Both the position numbers and the translations under genes were made by a program. A model generated the notes under the pieces. The model saw only the letters and a program-made list of their open reading frames with translations. It was not told where the DNA came from and made no database searches. Below are positions 16,261 through 19,661 of a stretch of DNA of 19,661 bases, piece by piece. Origin of the DNA: AM-2324 sp042091035 (lineage in GTDB: Bacteria > Bacteroidota > Bacteroidia > Chitinophagales > Saprospiraceae); the NCBI GenBank assembly GCA_042091035.1, contig JBELIG010000042.1:1-19661 (forward strand), in the 5' to 3' direction. Every line of letters begins with the position of its first letter. Within the stretch, counting starts at the first letter, position 1.

Positions 16261-16632
16261 ATGCAATATTTGAAAGATCGAATAAAAAGCTTTGGATTTG
16301 CACTTAGGGGTATAGGCTTATTTTTTAAGTCAGGACCACATGCAAAGATTCATGCAATAGCAGCGCTGCTTGTTTTATTTGGAGGTATATACTTTAGAGT
16401 ATCTGTTTTAGAATGGGCTTTGTTAATCCTATCAATAGTGATAGTGTTTGCTGCAGAGGCATTTAATACAGCAATAGAGGAGCTTGCAGACATTATAGAG
16501 CCTGATTTTGACAAAAGAATAGGTCGAATTAAAGATATTTCTGCCGGAGCTGTATTATTTTTGGCCTTTGGTTCGTTGATTATTGGTGGATTTGTATTTT
16601 TGCCAAGGATTTTATCTTTGTTCGAAGTATAG
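16261..16632 (+). CDS. dgkA: Diacylglycerol kinase / undecaprenol kinase family protein
   Basis: DgkA-family proteins are small inner-membrane kinases that phosphorylate diacylglycerol or, in many bacteria, undecaprenol, returning lipid carrier to phosphate form. The 123-residue product has the usual size and three membrane segments (about 30-45, 50-66, 93-118). The catalytic signature AAEAFNTAIEELAD spans 64-77; E66, N69 and E73 match the E-x2-N-x3-E pattern of E. coli DgkA (E69/N72/E76). KDISAGAVLF (91-100) is the conserved third-helix start. It begins 3 bp after the stop of the lamin-tail gene, so the two are very likely co-transcribed. Whether the substrate is diacylglycerol or undecaprenol cannot be told from sequence. 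Confidence 0.93.
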   Translation: MQYLKDRIKSFGFALRGIGLFFKSGPHAKIHAIAALLVLFGGIYFRVSVLEWALLILSIVIVFAAEAFNTAIEELADIIEPDFDKRIGRIKDISAGAVLFLAFGSLIIGGFVFLPRILSLFEV

Positions 16633-16668
16633 GTCCAGAGAAATACCATAATATTTATTTAATAAAGT

Positions 16669-16682
16669 GCAGCAAATGCTGC
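16669..16682 (+). other. Hairpin in the leader of the skp-like gene
   Basis: GCAGCA (16669-16674), a 2-base spacer AA, and TGCTGC (16677-16682) form a perfect inverted repeat 21 bases before the skp ATG. There is no T-tract after it, so it does not look like a terminator. It may stabilise or expose the start region of the mRNA, or be chance. Confidence 0.4.
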
Positions 16683-16703
16683 GTACAACAAAAAAGTCGA
16701 AAC

Positions 16704-17225
16704 ATGAAGAGATTAGGATTAATTGCTGTTGCTTTATTCACAGTGGTTGCATTCACAAGCTCTGTAAATGCTCAGAAAATCGGATATACAAATTCAGCTG
16801 AGATTCTTCAAGGAATGCCTGAGTTTAAATCTGCTGAAACTACAGTAGCTACATATAAAACTCAATTACAGTCTAAGCTTGAGAAGCGTGCAACAGATTG
16901 GCAGGCAAAAGTTCAGAAGTTCCAGCAAGATTACCAAAGCGGAATCCTTACACCTGTTCAGGCAAAGGATCAAGAAACAGCATTGGGGACTGAGCAACAA
17001 GAAATCGCTCAGATGGAGCAACAACTGACTTTACAGCTGAATCAGAAAGAATCAGAGGTTTTAGAACCTATTCTAATGAAATTGCAGGATGCAATTGAGT
17101 CTGTAGGAAAAGAAAAGGGATATGATTATATCCTAAATGCAGACAATTTTTCAGGAGGTATTATTTTATACAAGAAGCCTGGAGATGATGTAACTGCTTT
17201 AGTAAAGGCAAAACTTGGAATGTAA
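16704..17225 (+). CDS. OmpH/Skp family periplasmic chaperone
   Basis: Skp binds unfolded outer-membrane proteins in the periplasm and delivers them for BAM assembly. The 173-residue product has a clear signal peptide (MKRLGLIAVALFTVVAFTSS, cleavage at VNA-QK near 23/24). A family-typical first strand follows (KIGYTNSAEILQGMPEF), then two long helices rich in Gln, Glu and Lys (about 45-145) forming the tentacle, and a C-terminal strand (YDYILNADNFSGGIILY, about 146-162). Bacteroidota usually carry two or more Skp paralogues beside bamA; no bamA is in this window. An A-rich leader (CAACAAAAAAG) precedes the ATG, as in many strongly expressed Bacteroidota genes. It ends at a shared terminator. 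Confidence 0.93.
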   Translation: MKRLGLIAVALFTVVAFTSSVNAQKIGYTNSAEILQGMPEFKSAETTVATYKTQLQSKLEKRATDWQAKVQKFQQDYQSGILTPVQAKDQETALGTEQQEIAQMEQQLTLQLNQKESEVLEPILMKLQDAIESVGKEKGYDYILNADNFSGGIILYKKPGDDVTALVKAKLGM

Positions 17226-17242
17226 TTTCCAATAGATCAAAT

Positions 17243-17279
17243 AAAAAAAGTCAAGCTCATTGAGCTTGACTTTTTTTTT
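17243..17279. terminator. Bidirectional terminator between skp-like and acyl-CoA dehydrogenase genes
   Basis: Seven A (17243-17249), then GTCAAGCTCA (17250-17259), one T, then TGAGCTTGAC (17261-17270) and nine T (17271-17279). The 10-bp arms pair perfectly and both sides have a U-run in their own direction. The stop codon of the minus-strand gene (17278-17280) overlaps the T-tract. Confidence 0.92.
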
Positions 17280-18444
17280 ATTTTGAAACTGCTACGTTTA
17301 ACTCTCCTTTTTCAATGGATCGCGCTATGACGATCTTTTGAACTTCTGAAGTTCCTTCGTAGATCTGGGTAATCTTTGCATCCCGCATTAATCGTTCAAC
17401 ATGGTATTCTTTTACGAAGCCATATCCACCATGGATTTGAACAGCTTCTACACTGTGATGCATTGCTTTCTCTGCTGCAAATAATTTTGCTTGTGAGCTT
17501 GCAAGGTCATAATTCATACCTTGGTCTTTCAACCATGCAGCGCGATATACAAGCATTTTGGCAGCTTCGTAGTCAGTTGCCATGTCTGCAAGTTTAAATC
17601 CTATCGCTTGGTGCTTGATAATCGCTTTTCCAAAAGCTTCTCTTTCTTTAGCGTAATTAGAAGATATTTCATAAGAACCTCCAAGTATACCTAAAGCTTG
17701 AGCAGCGATACCGATACGACCACCAGATAGCGTTTTCATCGCAAATTTAAATCCAAACCCGTCTTCTCCTAATCTATTTTCTTTAGGAACCTTTACATCA
17801 TTATACATGATTGTATGTGTATCTGATGAACGGATACCTAGTTTATCTTCTTTTGCTCCTACCACTACACCAGCTTGATCAGCTTCTACGATAAGAACGT
17901 TGATTCCTCTGTGACCTAATTCCGGATTGGTTTGAGCAATAACCAAGTGAAGGCTAGAGGAGCCACCATTTGTTATCCAGTTTTTTGTTCCATTTAATAG
18001 GTAATGGTCTCCCATGTCTACTGCCGTAGTTCTTTGGCTAGTAGCATCTGAACCTGCCTCTGGTTCTGAAAGACAGAATGAACCAATCCATTGACCTGTG
18101 GCAAGCTTTGGTAGGTATTTTTCTTTTTGCTCTTCTGTTCCGAATGATTCAATTCCCCAACAAACTAGAGAGTTGTTTACAGACATAAGAACTGAACAAG
18201 AATTATCAATTTTTGAAATTTCTTCTATAGCAAGTACGTAGGAAAGGGTATCCATTCCACTACCACCATATTTAGGATCGACCATCATTCCCAAGAACCC
18301 TAACTCACCCATCATTTTAACCTGTTCTGTGGGGAAAGTCATGTTCGTATCTCGATCAATAACACCGGGCTTTAATTCATTCTGAGCAAACTCTCTTGCT
18401 GCCTGTTGCACAGCAAGGTGCTCTTCACTAAGTTCGAAAAACAT
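17278..18444 (-). CDS. Acyl-CoA dehydrogenase (short-chain/butyryl-CoA type likely)
   Basis: This FAD enzyme oxidises acyl-CoA to trans-2-enoyl-CoA and passes electrons to electron-transfer flavoprotein, in fatty-acid or branched-chain amino-acid breakdown. The 388-residue product is full length. It has the signature FCLSEPEAGSD (123-133), GTKNWITNG (152-160), an AxGIA-type helix (about 243-256), QIHGGYGFVKEYHVERLMRD (336-355), and the catalytic base Glu363 in IYEGTSEVQ. A glutamate there is the arrangement of short-chain, butyryl and medium-chain enzymes, rather than of isovaleryl or long-chain ones, whose base lies on another helix. Substrate chain length is inference. The gene stands alone between a terminator and a 119-bp upstream region with a palindrome. 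Confidence 0.95.
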   Translation of the reverse strand: MFFELSEEHLAVQQAAREFAQNELKPGVIDRDTNMTFPTEQVKMMGELGFLGMMVDPKYGGSGMDTLSYVLAIEEISKIDNSCSVLMSVNNSLVCWGIESFGTEEQKEKYLPKLATGQWIGSFCLSEPEAGSDATSQRTTAVDMGDHYLLNGTKNWITNGGSSSLHLVIAQTNPELGHRGINVLIVEADQAGVVVGAKEDKLGIRSSDTHTIMYNDVKVPKENRLGEDGFGFKFAMKTLSGGRIGIAAQALGILGGSYEISSNYAKEREAFGKAIIKHQAIGFKLADMATDYEAAKMLVYRAAWLKDQGMNYDLASSQAKLFAAEKAMHHSVEAVQIHGGYGFVKEYHVERLMRDAKITQIYEGTSEVQKIVIARSIEKGELNVAVSK

Positions 18445-18488
18445 ACATTAATGTTTAATAGAAATAATATGGTTCGGCCAAAAGGCAC

Positions 18489-18505
18489 TAATTTCAACGA
18501 AATTA
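18489..18505. promoter_or_regulatory. 17-bp palindrome upstream of the acyl-CoA dehydrogenase, possible operator
   Basis: TAATTTC, spacer AAC, GAAATTA is a perfect 7-bp inverted repeat about 45 bases before the ATG at 18444. Read on the minus strand it also contains TAATTTCG, one base from the TAnnTTTG -7 element, so a bound repressor could cover the promoter. TetR-type regulators of fatty-acid genes bind short palindromes of this kind, but no regulator gene is in the window. Confidence 0.35.
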
Positions 18506-18563
18506 ATAAAAGAAATCCAATTGCTTTAGCCTCAGTGTAAAAGTTGCATCATTTTGCTACAGT

Positions 18564-19661
18564 TTATACTGATTCTTTCATTTTAATAAATTTTGAAAGG
18601 CGTAAACACCATATTGTTGCAATTGCTAAAACTCCTGCCATAATCACATAGGTAATGCTGAAATTTTCTTCTTTTAGGAAAAAAGGCAATGCAAATAGAC
18701 CAATAAAAATAGATCGAATAATCAGGTTGGACAAAAAGAAGACTGCGTTGACTCTCCCATAGAACTGGTTGGGAACATTTTCAAAAATAAAACCTACTCG
18801 AAGAATTCGTACCCCTGCATTTGAGATACCCAAAATGATCATACTTACAAATAATAGGCCAACAGATTGGAAGAAGTGTTGTGCAAAGTAGAAGGCTCCA
18901 GTTATGAAGGTTAGTATGGCTATATTTCTCGCAGTTTCCCTATTTCGGAATATGTATCGTATAAACAACCCAGAAAGAAGGGCGCCTACTGAATAAAACA
19001 TCTCAGCAGTTGCATACACATCTCCTTCCATTTTTAAATGCAAGGAAACATAACTAGCGCATAAGTAGAAGGAAACCAGCATGACTGTTCCGAAGAGTAA
19101 GTAGGATGCTATGCCAAATTGAAGGATTTTTTTGTGTTCCAATAGCCAGTTCCAACCAGAAATAAGGCGGTCCTTCAAAAGCATAAACTCTTTACTTCTT
19201 TTTGTTAGTGGAGTGAATTGTATACAAGAAATCAATAAGAAGGCAATGACATAGGTGGCCCCATCCATGAGGAATATTTTCTGAATCGACCAGGGCTCAA
19301 TTTCAATGGGACTATTGATTGGTAGTCCTAAGAAAGAGCTTTGCCCTTTTTTTACACCTGATAACAATAGGGCAGCTGTTGCACCTGCTAATGCTGATGC
19401 CAATTGGCCAAATACCTCTAGGTAGGAGCTTATTTTGCCGTAATATTTTTTCTCTGTGATCTCTTGCATGAATGCATAGAGATTTGGGTAGTGTATATTG
19501 TAGTTGAAAAAGGTAAACAAGAATACGAGTGCAATCATCCACCAATCTAATGCACCTGCCCAAGCTCCGTAGAGACCCATACATAGGGTGAATAAGCCTG
19601 AAATAATGGTGATGGCTTGAAATACATGCTTTCGATTGTACTTATCTACTAGTGTTCCACT
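18564..19661 (-). CDS. MFS transporter (5' end cut by window edge)
   Basis: The frame is open from the right edge, so the ATG at 19580 is not the true start: 27 codons upstream of it continue the family pattern. The first visible residues, SGTLVDKYNRKHVFQ, are major facilitator motif A (the loop between helices 2 and 3, GxxxDxxxR/K). The 365 visible residues then run through about ten membrane segments, with a long central cytoplasmic loop (PLTKRSKEFMLLKDRLISGWNWLLEHKK) between the two halves. The end has a short basic tail (SKFIKMKESV). The layout resembles EntS/MdfA-like drug or siderophore exporters with the motif DRxNRK. The substrate cannot be told. It lies upstream of the acyl-CoA dehydrogenase on the same strand with 119 bp between, probably a separate unit. 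Confidence 0.9.
   Translation of the reverse strand, partial: SGTLVDKYNRKHVFQAITIISGLFTLCMGLYGAWAGALDWWMIALVFLFTFFNYNIHYPNLYAFMQEITEKKYYGKISSYLEVFGQLASALAGATAALLLSGVKKGQSSFLGLPINSPIEIEPWSIQKIFLMDGATYVIAFLLISCIQFTPLTKRSKEFMLLKDRLISGWNWLLEHKKILQFGIASYLLFGTVMLVSFYLCASYVSLHLKMEGDVYATAEMFYSVGALLSGLFIRYIFRNRETARNIAILTFITGAFYFAQHFFQSVGLLFVSMIILGISNAGVRILRVGFIFENVPNQFYGRVNAVFFLSNLIIRSIFIGLFALPFFLKEENFSITYVIMAGVLAIATIWCLRLSKFIKMKESV

Noticed and set aside
1..19661. CRISPR arrays, tRNA or rRNA genes, IS elements, phage or toxin-antitoxin genes
   Set aside because: Both strands were read for repeat-spacer patterns, tRNA cloverleaf features and mobile-element enzymes; none was found. Gene content and spacing look like core chromosome.

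Overview
The window reads as chromosomal, AT-rich DNA from a member of the Bacteroidota. The support is family content rather than any single marker: a PorE-like TPR/PD40/OmpA envelope protein, a DUF2480 protein, a DUF6427-type membrane protein, a secreted lamin-tail-domain protein, a Skp/OmpH chaperone of the Bacteroidota type, weak Shine-Dalgarno signals, and several TAnnTTTG-like -7 elements. I cannot name the genus or order. No tRNA, rRNA, CRISPR array, IS element, integrase or phage gene was seen, so this looks like core genome rather than an island. All stretches without a gene are under 300 bases; the longest is 7661-7939.

Layout. Positions 1-1894 (minus) hold the PorE-like protein, cut by the left edge before its C-terminus. 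A plus-strand block follows: a single-pass membrane protein whose N-terminus resembles FAIM1 (2088-2963), scpB with a GTG start (3043-3684), a DUF2480 protein overlapping it by 8 bp (3677-4192), and an MltD-like lytic transglycosylase (4201-5103). A bidirectional terminator separates this block from a minus block: a DsbD-type disulfide reductase with two N-terminal domains (5141-7660), a DUF6427-like polytopic membrane protein (7940-8938) and an alpha/beta hydrolase (9011-9874). A trans-prenyl diphosphate synthase runs the other way (9955-10935). It meets, at a second shared terminator, a long coiled-coil protein with an 11-residue-periodic tail (10968-12398).

Aspartate-semialdehyde dehydrogenase (12532-13685, minus) contains 100 Ns flanked by two exact 55-bp copies of the same sequence. 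Collapsing one copy and the Ns restores one 332-residue reading frame, so the gene is almost certainly intact and the gap is an assembly artefact. Divergent from it is a plus cluster: lamin-tail-domain protein (13729-16257), diacylglycerol/undecaprenol kinase (16261-16632) and Skp (16704-17225). A third shared terminator follows, then an acyl-CoA dehydrogenase (17278-18444, minus) with a 17-bp palindrome upstream, and an MFS transporter (18564-19661, minus) cut by the right edge.

The genes serve envelope construction and upkeep (PorE-like protein, transglycosylase, DsbD, prenyl synthase, lipid kinase, Skp), chromosome segregation (ScpB) and metabolism (Asd, acyl-CoA dehydrogenase). I did not find a clearly new multi-gene system. 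The least explained items are the FAIM1-like membrane protein, the coiled-coil protein with hendecad repeats, and the cysteine-bearing DUF2480 protein.
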